This document shows, piece by piece, positions 24,114 to 33,860 of a stretch of 64,000 nucleotides of DNA. Within the stretch, counting starts at the first letter, position 1; every line of letters starts with the position of its first letter. This DNA is from Punctularia strigosozonata HHB-11173 SS5 (lineage: Eukaryota > Basidiomycota > Agaricomycetes > Corticiales > Punctulariaceae): positions 3,774,209 through 3,838,208 of the forward strand of contig NW_006767433.1 of assembly GCF_000264995.1 (NCBI RefSeq), in the 5' to 3' direction. The notes beneath the pieces are model-generated. The model saw only the letters and a list, made by a program, of their open reading frames with translations. It did not search any database and was not told the DNA's origin. The position numbers and the translations under genes are program-made.

Positions 24114-26817
24114 ATGGTCCAAAGACCCGCCCAATACTCGACTAAGCCTCCAAAAGACCAAGCAGCCGCCATACAAGCAGCCGCTCCTAAACCCACCCAT
24201 GCTCGCCCCGGCTCACCTGCACCGACTGCTGCGGTGCCACCCCGTCCGTCCAACCCGGCGCCGATCCCCAGCCATGAAGAGCAGCAGTCGGTCACGCTGC
24301 TCGCCGAGATGATGGGCGGCCTCGACCATACACTGGTCCTGCGCGTTCTCCGTAAATACGGGGGCGACTCAGAGAAGGCGGCCGCGGCACTGCTCGAGGG
24401 CGATACGGGCGAAGTGCCCGAGACCCGAAGAGATCTCCGTCCTGCCCTGCCAACTTACAACGACGGTACGCGCACACATCATGCTCCAATGACATGCACT
24501 CCCTTTGCTCAATTCGCGATGCTCAGCCAGTGCCCGCACCGTCACATCTACGGTGTCCACCGGTGCGAAAGGGTCCGTCATCGACCTCACGGCCGAAGAC
24601 GAAGATCCTCTCCCGCCACTCCTTCCTCCTGACGGAGGCCCTCAGCCCCAGATACCAGAAATCGATCCCGACATCGCCCTTGCGCTCCGCGAGTCGCTCA
24701 AACCCCTCGCCGTCACTCAAGATGACCGGCCCTTCAGCCAGCTCGTGCCCATCAACGACAACAACACTCAGGCCCCGAGCGATAACTGGGCCGTGGTTCG
24801 CTCTGACGTACGCGCGTCTTTCTCTGGACTCGTGTGACCTGCTGCGACCTGAGCCATCGGTTGCAGCAACCGATCAATGCTGCTTGGAGCCAAGAGGACC
24901 AGTCGATGAGTCAAGCCATCGAAGCGAGCCTTACGGAGCACGTCGCCGCTGACGAGTATTACATGCCTCCCTTGGAAGATCATTTGCGACGCGACGAACG
25001 GTACGCGCATCTCCCTGAACGATCCCATATTGTCCTGTCTGACTGACTCCACGATCAGGCCCGTAACGTGGCGACATACGGATAGCAAGAAGGCCTACGC
25101 GGGATTGATACTTCAAGCACTGTATACCATCCCTCAAGTGCGCAAACGCATCTCGCGCTGGCGGCCTTCTGTCGTAGAGAGCCCTGCACCTGTAGACGCG
25201 ATGGCCGAAGACGATGCACCTGTCCGTGCATTCACGCCCCCAGCAGAAGGGAATGGCACGTCACCTCCCTGCTGAACTGGTCGAGGTCATCTCTGAATGT
25301 TATACAGCAACCGCCATGTGGCGCTTGATGCAAACCTTCGCTTACATGGATCTCGGATTGCTCACCGGCCTGACCCACGACGACGTATTGGATCTTTTGG
25401 GAGCACAACCAATGTCGTCGCATCAGGAGCAACCTGGCGACGCTTCATTCCGTGGGTACCTCCTCTCTTGTCATATAGACTCGCTACTTCAATGTTCTTC
25501 AGGCTTTCTTGAACACCTCATGAGACTTATTGACGCGGAATTGATGGACCGGCCACCAGAGCCGTTATCGTGAGCGTCGGTTTGCTTGTCCCACGTAAAT
25601 TTGAGGGACTCAGATGATCGACAGCCTCTTTTACATCCCGGTCGTCAGAGTCACCGCGCGAGACCTGGCCGAAGGTCCGGACGACCTGCTCTCCTCGCTA
25701 TCCGATGCCCAATCGGACTCGTTGGTCGATTCTGCATATATCGACGAACCCGGTGACGTATTCATCTTCCAAATCATACGCAATCATGTTCCGCCGCCTG
25801 GGGGTCGAAGGTTGTTTCGATACCCGAAACACATCTATTTGGATCCCTTCCTGAGGGAGAATGCTGACCTCAGTCGCGAAAAGCGAAGACTGAAGAAGGA
25901 GATCGAGGATCAAGTCTCGAGGATGGGCACGAGGAAATTAGCAATAACAAGATTTAACGTGAGTATCGTCCCTGTACGTCGGCCGACTATAGCCAAGTGC
26001 ATCCCACGATATCTCTCTAGAACCGAGATACGCTGGGCGATCTGCGCTCTTCCATATACTATTTCGAAAACGTTGCTCAAGCAGGTGAAGACGTGGAGAG
26101 ACAGGAGTCGATCGATACTACTACACGAAAACTGAAGTCGATACTCACAAAGCTCGAGGATGAGCTCAAAGGTCGATTGAGCCTGAGTCTATCCATGAGC
26201 TGCTTTGACATCGTCCAGTAGGAATCGACGAACGTATCACTCGATTGAAAGAAGACGCTGCCACCGTCTTAAATTGTCCTGAGTTGCAGCAGCTTCGCGT
26301 AAGTACATGCAAATGTCGTTTGCTGTCGCTCTGACCCGATGATCTCCAAGTACGACCTTCGGGTAGTTCTTGTCCACGACGGTCTCCCAGGGCGATCTCA
26401 CCTCCATTCCTACACTCAAGTGAAGGGCAAATGGTGGAAGACTGTAGACTGGGAAGTCAGCGAGGCTGCGGAAGAAGACGTCTTCACAGACTCGGCTGGA
26501 CTGCACCTCGGTGCGGGTCCGTACATTCTGATGTACAGTCGCGCCCTCCCGGATGACTTTGACGACACCCAACTCGGTTGGCCGGAGGCCCTCAAGGTCA
26601 GGTCGTATGCTCGCCGCTTGCTGCCGAACATTCACGATCGTGTTCATAGGAAAAAATCCGCGACGACAACGTAACCTACTTACGATCGCTACCTCATGAG
26701 CTCGTCGGGCAAGCGTACCGGCTCGACGAGGAGACTCTGCGATTACTCCGGTCATCGGAGACGTCGAATCCAAACCCTTTGATGTCAGACTCGTCCGCTA
26801 TGGACCTTGGATTATGA
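24114..26817 (+). CDS. USP25/28-like protein with CUE-like domain and UIMs, probably catalytically dead
   Basis: Order of parts: Pro/Ala-rich N-terminus from MVQRPAQYS; a CUE/UBA-like domain VTLLAEMMGGLDHTLVLRVL followed by GGDSEKAAAALLEG; a UIM-like helix IDPDIALALRESLK; a second UIM-like helix EDQSMSQAIEASL; then a USP-type fold. The His box is recognisable (LRVVLVHDGLPGRSHLHSY, WWKTVDWEV, GLHLGAGPYILMYSR). At the position of the Cys box, just after the UIMs, the exon reads RPVTWRHTDSKKAYAGLILQ and then ALYTIPQVRKRI, with no GNTC-type motif and no cysteine. The layout resembles human USP25/28. Joins such as 24466/24519 and 25000/25060 fit in frame. The last exon after 26650 ends SSAMDLGL. 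A ubiquitin-binding scaffold is more likely than an active protease; this is inference. Confidence 0.72.
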
Positions 26818-27152
26818 TTTCCTTCCTAGGGTCCGTTCGGTTGTGACAACGCACTTAATCATCCCGTGACACAATGAGGCAACCGCGCTCAGAAATCTTG
26901 GTAGTAATGCTAGCAGATGATGGATGACCTAACAAGAAAACCCGTAAGGGTGTTAATTTTGTCAGGCATGGATAAAATGCTTTATACATCGAATGGTATG
27001 AGTAAGATCCGACATTAATAATAAGATGCGATCTGCACAAGTTGTCGGTCCCGTCTAGATGTTATGAAGTGAAGAAGGCTATACACTAATGCTCTGAATG
27101 GAGGTGACCACACTTGAACCAAATAATGTTAGGCAATCCCGTTATTCCTGCC
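26818..27152. other. Convergent intergenic region
   Basis: 335 bp of AT-richer sequence between two convergent stops. Nothing recognisable beyond presumed 3' UTRs. Confidence 0.4.
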
Positions 27153-29350
27153 TTAGTCGTGTTCCATGTGGACCAGCTCTGTGGCGTTCGCCAAGATGCG
27201 CTGGAGCGGCCATCTCTCCGCATTGCCCACCTTCAAGTCCAGGACGTCGCCAATCTCATCGCACGCAGTGAGAATGGTGTCGATGTCCTCCTTGGTGTGC
27301 GCCGCGCTCACGCAGAACCGCACTCGGCTGGTGACCAGTGGCGTAGCGGGATACGCGACCACGACCACGACGACCGGGGTCTTGCGCTGACGCATCATGC
27401 GCCAGAACACGCCCATCTTTCCTGGGTTGAAGAGCAGAAGGGGGATGACGGGTGAGTTGGGATTGCCGTACACGATGAAGCCCAGTTTCCTCAATCCACG
27501 GGACAGGTAGCGGGAGTTGAAGGCAAGGCGGCGAAGACGCGAGCTACCCTCCGAACCGTCCGCAAGGGCGCGAGGAAGGTTCATCCAAGTGGGCAACAAC
27601 GAGGCCGGCGTGGGTCCGGGATGGCTGTACTGCACGACATCGGTCTGTTGAATTGTGCTGGTCGACGAGGATGCGGAAAGGCCTGGGACCGGGGGAGAGA
27701 CACCCATGATGCTGCTCATGCTCGCAACAATCTGAGTGAGTACGGGAGGTGACATGGCCTCAGCGTAAACCCCAGAGTAACCGCGAAGGCGGAGGCGGTT
27801 GATGATCGCCTTGGAGCCGGAGATGTAGCCGCCAGCAGCACCGAAGGACTTCGTGAATGTGCCCATGAGGATATCGATCGAGCGCGGGTCGACACCAAAG
27901 TAGTCACAAACACCACGGCCATGTGGGCCAATCGCGCCGATCGAGTGTGCCTCATCGACGAAGAGATAGAACTGCATTTCGCATGAGCATCATTCACGAC
28001 AGACTGGTCTGAGGATTTACCTTATACTTCTTCTTCATCTCTAGGATGGCAGGCAAATTGACCATGGTGCCTTCCATGGAATACAGGCCCTCAACGATGA
28101 TTAGAATCTTTTTCCACGGACGATGAGTCTTGGGTTGTCCTTGACTGATGACCTCGCGTAGAAGAGACTCGAGTGCATTCATGTCGTTGTGCTTGAACAT
28201 GCGAACATTTGCGCCGCTCTGCCTGACACCGACACGGATGGAAGCGTGGTTGTACTCGTCAGAGATGACCAAGCATCCTTTGCCAACAAGAGCAGGGATG
28301 ATTGTGGAGTTGGTTGCAAAACCCATCGAGCTGATCAACGAATCTTCCATCCCGACAAACCGCGCGACCAGCTGCTCGCTAAGCAAATGAAGGTCCAAAG
28401 TGCCAGCATCCAGTCTATGACCACAGGCCGAAACACCATAGCGGCGAATGGATTCCTCGACGGCGTCCGCACATCCACCACGCGCTTGGGCAAAACCGAG
28501 GTAGTTGTACGACGAGATGTTGAGGGTGCGCGTCTTGGTGCCGGTCAGATGCTGCGTCTTGTGATTGTCGTTGGAATACCGATCATAGACGACGATCGTG
28601 CGACCGGCAACTCCTGTGACAGGAACAGCAAAGCAATCCTCGATACGACTCTTCAATCGGCGGGTATAGAACGAGTCGAAGTCCGAGTTGAGGGGTGCGT
28701 AACCCTGAGCTTCGAGTAAGCAAGTGATATAAAAACGTGATTGAGAGCGCGAAAGACGGGCGAAATCCACGTGGAGTAGTCGAAAAGGATATGTAAAGCA
28801 AGGAAGTGCTTACATCGGCGGGCATCAGATGACGGTATTCTGCTGACTTAGCGCGTTTTCCAAAGAAGTCACGGACGTGGCCCATGCAAATGAGCATGAG
28901 GTAGCTAATATAAGTTGTGAGGAGAATATAGTATGGTGGGTCCTGCTCGACATGGTCCAACGCCTCAGTTCCAGGCGTGTGCTGCGAAGTGTAGCGGTAT
29001 TCCTCGTTGGCGCAATGACCAAACTCTGTGTGCACGGTCGTAAAGACCTGCTCCGACGTCGGGGGCACCACGGGGAGCGCCAGGGTGCCATTCGCGTCCA
29101 TGTCTTCTTCTTCTGGAAGGGTCTCCACAGACGACGTGGTGACGGAGGACGAGAAGGAGAGCGCGGGGGTTGCGGTCGGGGTCGGGGTCGAAGCCCGGCT
29201 ATTGGCCCCAGCGTTTCGGGCGCGGGCACTGGCGTCGGCTTGCTTGACGGCGGCGAGGTAGGACGCGGCAGACTTGAGGGAGGACAGCGACGACGACGAC
29301 TGTTTCTTGCCAAACATGCTTGGCGTCGGCGACGGGGGATTCAACGCCAT
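27153..29350 (-). CDS. lcb2: Serine palmitoyltransferase subunit 2 (LCB2)
   Basis: PLP-dependent subunit of the ER-membrane enzyme that condenses serine and palmitoyl-CoA, the first step of sphingolipid synthesis. The start at 29350 (MALNPPSPTPSMFGKK) precedes a Ser/Ala-rich N-terminal part and a membrane helix PYYILLTTYISYLMLICMG. The catalytic domain then follows: NISSYNYLGFAQ, YGVSACGHRLDAGTLDLH, VISDEYNHASIRVGVRQSGA, KKILIIVEGLYSMEGTM, VDEAHSIGAIGPHGRGVCDY and the PLP-lysine block GTFTKSFGAAGGYISG. The protein ends HMEHD at 27153. Two or three introns are inferred, near 28700-28815 and 27960-28020. A Ser/Thr-rich insert around 27640-27700 is typical of basidiomycete LCB2. An upstream open stretch lacks an ATG, so 29350 is the best start. 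Confidence 0.95.
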
Positions 29351-29773
29351 TGGGGAGGGGACCTCAAGTGTATCTTCGGTGCGTTTAGGACCTGGAGCGT
29401 ATTGACACCAGGGAGGATCCAATCCGTTACCAGTGGGAGAAGTCAAGGAGAGGGTGATGACAGTCTTCTACGTGTATATGGTCGGCTAATGAATTAGGGT
29501 GGCTTGGTCGTGTGCCCCTCTGGTCAAGTACGCAGAACAGCGCTCCGAGTCACATCCACACCTGAAACGAATTGCTGCCTCACGCAAAAGGCTGATTCAA
29601 GGCTTGGAGACCGGCACTCATACGCCGACATTGCTGCAGCCGCTGCACGCCAGTCTCTTATATGTCATCAAATCAGCAGTAAGATGTCGTTCAGTGAGAA
29701 CGAGTCACAGCGGCGCTGTCGTCGGCGAACATACGGCGTGGTTCAGTCGAAGGGTCGAATAAAATGCTGGGGA
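29351..29773. other. Region between LCB2 and the inverted-repeat element
   Basis: No supported gene. A short open frame at about 29693-29780 (MSFSENESQ...) runs into the transposon and matches no family known to me. It holds the LCB2 promoter. Confidence 0.35.
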
Positions 29774-29781
29774 TAAGAAGG
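29774..29781 (+). repeat. Left target-site duplication
   Basis: TAAGAAGG directly left of the element, identical to the copy at 30608-30615. Confidence 0.75.
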
Positions 29782-30607
29782 AGGACCGGTGCGAATACCG
29801 CCAGAGCTCCGATCCACACAGCCACCAAAATCCCCGAAAAACACCCGTTTACGGGCGCGAGCTCCGATACCAAAACCCCGAAAACATGGGGGTAGAGGGC
29901 AAAATGTTACATCCTGGTCTGCTCCGAAAACAGGCGATTAGGAGCGGGGTTCGATCCAAGATCCCTGAAATTGGAGCCCAGACGTGACAACCGCTAGGCT
30001 ATGAGACACTGGCTGGGTACCCATCCAGAAAATTATTGCCTGTTTGGCATGCGCAAATTCGAGTCCCCACTGCGCTCATCTACTCACTATACTTTTAGAG
30101 CTCGCCATGTCCCGAATTGCTTCCACCACCATTCTCTCCACCGATAGGCAGAATCAGGCAGGCTTCAAGTGCTTGGCGCACGTACAAGGATCTTGTCCGC
30201 TGCATCCAGGACGTGCTAATAAAGAACACGGAAGAATTTCTGAGAGCTGTGAAGTCCCCGAACAGGCAAACAATGGGAGCAAGCAATGAGAATGGCGGGA
30301 ACATGGACAAATCGAGCACGGAGACGGAGACGGGGATGTGAACATAGTCGGGATCTGGACCCGATTGAGACGACAAGGAGTGCTCTGGTGCACAACTAGG
30401 TACACTGAAGTGTATTAGGCGACGGTGAGCTGTGAAGCGTCTCGGAGAGCTCCGATCCCATTTTTGCCCCGAAAATCGTCAATTCGGGGCCATGTCTGAT
30501 GTCAAATCCCCGAAATTCGGCCTCTTGGGACCTTCACCGGAACCCCGAAAATGGCCGAAATCGCCTCTTTGAGGGATCGGAGCTCTGGTGGGGTTCGCAC
30601 CGGTCCT
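29782..30607. mobile_element. Non-autonomous DNA transposon (hAT-like MITE) with 8-bp target duplication
   Basis: 826 bp bounded by 34-bp terminal inverted repeats (29782-29815 and 30574-30607), matching at 31 of 34 positions and starting AGGACCGGTGCGAA. The flanks carry an identical 8-bp direct repeat TAAGAAGG at 29774-29781 and 30608-30615. An 8-bp target duplication points to the hAT superfamily. The interior has no transposase. Near both ends the motifs GAGCTCCGAT and CCCCGAAAA recur several times (for example at 29831, 29876, 30467, 30508 and 30541), as expected for transposase-binding subterminal repeats. The exact target duplication and high repeat identity suggest a fairly recent insertion. 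Confidence 0.8.
29941..30010 (-). other. tRNA-like segment inside the transposon
   Basis: On the minus strand an A-box-like TAGCCTAGCGG (29991-30001) is followed at tRNA spacing by a B-box-like GGATCGAACCC (29947-29957). The acceptor and T stems do not pair properly, so this is not a working tRNA. It may be a tRNA fragment or a SINE head captured by the element, or a chance match. Confidence 0.35.
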
Positions 30608-30615
30608 TAAGAAGG
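30608..30615 (+). repeat. Right target-site duplication
   Basis: TAAGAAGG directly right of the element, identical to the copy at 29774-29781. Confidence 0.75.
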
Positions 30616-31097
30616 TCACAAAATATTTCCCACAGGGTTAAGCGAGTAAGCCAACATCGCTCTTGGTCCCCCTCCTACAAGACCGACGACGACGACGCGG
30701 AAGATGCCCGTACGATACGTCTTACATCGGAAGGTTATTTGTATGTTAATAAGCTGATACTACTACTGAGAATGTGATCCGGTTGCGAATTCAGGCTCGC
30801 CACGCATACTGCTCTTCTGAGATGATTTCGTTGTTCGAGCGTGTCTTGTGTCTTGACACCCATGAATCATGTGCGGTTGCGAAGGCACGGCTGGATGTTC
30901 GAAGGCTGGGCACGTAGGTAGACATCGACTATGAGTATGATGGGCAAGTAGTGATAGCATACACCAGTGCAAAAGATGCATTGCCACAGATGAACAAACA
31001 TGGCCATACTTATATTGTCATCCTGCGACGCGCAACTCTGCTTTCACGCCTGAACTGCCAATCTTTTACGACTTTGAAGACTTGCTTGCTGCGCGGC
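30616..31097. other. Region upstream of the SZRD1-like gene
   Basis: 482 bp with a short open frame at about 30640-30777 (containing SYKTDDDDAEDA) that matches no family I recognise. It presumably contains the promoter of the SUZ-domain gene. Confidence 0.35.
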
Positions 31098-31759
31098 ATG
31101 GATCCTTGGAACGATATCGGTGTAAATCCGTTTCGACTGTCCCTACGTCAAGACATCTCAGTGCCCGTTTCTTGACTTGGCAGTCATCTACCACCTCGAA
31201 GCGGGCTGCTGTCCCTGTGAAACCTGTTCCAGACAGCTGGGACGACGATGAGGATGAAGACGACAATCAGAAGATATGGGAGGACGCGTGAGTGACTCTG
31301 ATACCCCTTGGAGTAGACTAGGAGGACGCTGTACGGTATCTGACCATAAGGTGCAGGAATTCCCATGCCCCCATGCCTCAGCTGATCATCACGAATACGA
31401 GCACAAGTGCGGCATCTTTGCCGCCTCCAGCTGCCGCAATACAGCCTGCGATGCGTATTTTGAAACGTTCCCCGACAGCCACGCCTCAGCCTACACCCTT
31501 GCCTAACTCGACTTCGCACAAAACTTTGGCCGAGCGCGAAGCGCAATATCAGGCTGCAAGGCAACGCATATTTGCCAATAGCCACGCAGAACCGATCGCC
31601 CCTTCGATTTCCAAGTTGGCGGAGGGCAAGGTCGCCTCTACGCCGATGATTCTGCGAGATCCTCGAGGTCCGGAGTTCGGCGACGGAAAACTAGAGGGGT
31701 TTTCTAAGAGGACTATCACGAAACCAGACAGTAACACACACACTCGCGGACAATCGTGA
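31098..31759 (+). CDS. SUZ-domain protein, SZRD1-like
   Basis: A small protein with the layout of animal SZRD1: an acidic start PDSWDDDEDEDDNQKIWED, then PAMRILKRSPTA, the SUZ block KTLAEREAQYQAARQRIF, and a SUZ-C-like tail MILRDPRGPEFGDGKLEGF followed by KR. SUZ domains bind RNA and often accompany other RNA-binding modules. The start is inferred: ATG 31098 (MDPWNDIG), an intron from about 31122 to 31190, then the exon beginning SSTTSKRAAVPVKPV. A second intron lies at about 31290-31357. If the first exon is wrong, only the first eight residues change. Strand and end are firm. The role in RNA metabolism is inferred from the family. Confidence 0.68.
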
Positions 31760-32043
31760 CATACGGCCTATCAGTGTACTCTCTTGATTTGAATCGGCGG
31801 TCTTGCTGTTATATATTGGACCATATCTCCTTGCCTATGAAGCGCTGATCACACGGTCTCATGTATGGCACCAACAGATTAGACCGAGCCCGCTCATGGT
31901 ATATTGGTCTGTTGATCATCGCGATTACATCTCACGGTAGAGCAGGCTCCGCTATATACAGCAAAACTTGTCGGTTCTGAAAAGCAGGTCGTGGCCGAGG
32001 CCGCGAAGCCACTGGTATCGATAGATGATGGTGAGGGGCCTTG
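31760..32043. other. Convergent intergenic region
   Basis: 3' flanks of the SZRD1-like and RAX1-like genes. No gene seen. Confidence 0.4.
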
Positions 32044-33137
32044 TCATCGGCGGGTGAAGGGAATCGCGAAGGTGATGGCGGCCACCAGTATCCCAAACAA
32101 GGCGGCCAATGTAGTCGCTAGCAACGCCCGATGCAGATGCGCCGACCTGATTGCCTTCTCTTCAATGCACCTAGCGAAGGATGTGTTGCTCAGCCGATCT
32201 GACGCATGGCAGGATACGGGCACGTACGTCCTACAACCGGGCTTTTCGAAGCCCGGAAATCCTCTTCCAACCATTCGCGCTTGTCGTACGAAGCCGTAGA
32301 CGGGACAAAATCCGGAAAAAGTGGCCTGACCGAGTAGCAGCGTCATCGCAGCTGGGAATAGGACAGCCCAGCGAGCGCCTCGGGGGTAGTGCGGTAGCAC
32401 GAATCCGGTGACGATGAGACCAACAGTTACGATACCGAAACATATTGCACCGGCCATGCGTACAGCAATTTCATCTGCGCCCACGTTCTTACTGACGTGT
32501 TTGAGGAATCGCGGTAGGGAATTCGTGAGCATTAAGTCGTAGCATTGCTGTTGAGCACGGCTGAAAGTCTCTGTGTCACATATTCCTTCCCTGTGAGCTG
32601 CCAGGATCTGCAAAAAGTCGTGGTCATGAATCAAATGATCAGCCAATTCGCAATTGAGGGTTACCTTCTCTCGGGTGGCAGAGTCAATATTAATCTCTTC
32701 TGGGACGCCCGGTTGTATGAAACGGACGATGATGGCATGAATAACGCCTTCATAATCCTGAGAACCGTATTCACGTAGGCATGAAGCGAACGCGGCGTTC
32801 CGGCGCATGATTGTCACTTTGTCGACCTCGGAGAGCGCCTTGAGGTATGCAACGGACATCCAGAAGTCCAACGACTGAGACGCCACAAAGAAGAGTCGGT
32901 GAGCCGTTTGTGGGATCGTTCGTAGGTGCCTACCTCTGCCCCATATTCCTCCGTCAACATGTAATCCCGGAAGTCCTGCAGAGAAATGGGCGGCTTCGTC
33001 TTTCCCTCCAGAAGCTTCCGGAATTCAACCTTCGGTATTCCAATTGAAGCGAGAGAAGTAGCAGACGATGTGTATGAAGAGAATGACAATCTAGAAGATG
33101 AACGAAGACGGGCATGAGGCGCGTCAACCAGCGACAT
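32044..33137 (-). CDS. RGS-domain membrane protein, RAX1-like
   Basis: An RGS domain followed by a C-terminal membrane region, the layout of yeast RAX1 (bud-site marker) and fungal relatives that may modulate G-protein signals. The start at 33137 (MSLVDAPHARLRSSSRLSF) precedes a Ser-rich stretch and the RGS beginning FRKLLEGKTKPPISLQDFR, which continues after one intron (about 32883-32938) with AESLDFWMSVAYLKALSEV and ends near NSLPRFLKHVSKN. Three hydrophobic segments follow: ICFGIVTVGLIVTGFVL, WAVLFPAAMTLLLGQATF and LLATTLAALFGILVAAITFA. The last residues are PFTRR. A longer N-terminus from upstream in-frame sequence (to about 33293) is possible. Confidence 0.75.
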
Positions 33138-33860
33138 CGCTGAGCTTTGGGGAGGACCAGCGTCCCCGTTATCATAAGGTGATCCTAGGGCAAAGGAGAA
33201 GATTTGACGGGCACACAGCAAGAGTACATTGAAAGGCTTGATTTGCTCCGAGGATGTGTATCCTGGGATCGAGGCGTGGGCTGTGGATTGCATTCCTGAT
33301 CATCGCTGAGAACTTCCGCTGCGTTTCGCAACCGCCATCAGGCGACCTATGACCGAGATGTCGTTGGGCGCGGGACAGGCCTGCAAGAAAACGCTCATTG
33401 GACAGCCAGTCGTTCCCGTGGACGCTATAGACGGTGTTGATCCCAGGGCTGACAGCAAGGATTGCGGACTACCGACGCCGTTCACGATAAGTAGAACTTG
33501 TGTCTGTACAGCAACACAAGGTATGAGCATGCGCGGCCATTTCGGCGTATGTCAAAGCGAGTTAGATGTTATTCATCTCTGAGATGCCCATAGATGCCGA
33601 GGGTTTGACTGCAACACGGCGACATATGACAAGACCGCCCAGGTTACTAGGAGCGGTCACACATCAAGGTGCATCAACTTCTATGATGACAGTGACATGA
33701 TAATGTTCAGAGGCAAAAGCACACGTTTTTCGAACGGCTACACGTTGATTCGTCGTAGTGTACAAATACCTGTAATATAGTACGAGTGCAATGAGAATGC
33801 AATAAAATGCCATCTTTTGGTAATGGAGAGCCGCAAGAGCAATCGTTTGATTTGTATGCA
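33138..33860. other. Intergenic region between the RAX1-like gene and DUS3
   Basis: Contains the promoter of the RAX1-like gene and the 3' end of DUS3. A 76-codon minus-strand frame at about 33300-33530 with an ATG (MLIPCVAVQTQVLLIV) has a signal-peptide-like hydrophobic start, but matches no family and has no supporting exons, so it is not called. Confidence 0.4.

Noticed and set aside
29693-29780. Short frame MSFSENESQ... possibly a gene interrupted by the MITE
   Set aside because: Matches no family, and the sequence right of the MITE does not continue a recognisable protein.
33300-33530. 76-codon minus-strand frame with a hydrophobic start, possibly a small secreted protein or hydrophobin
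   Set aside because: The cysteine pattern does not match hydrophobins and no exon or family supports it.
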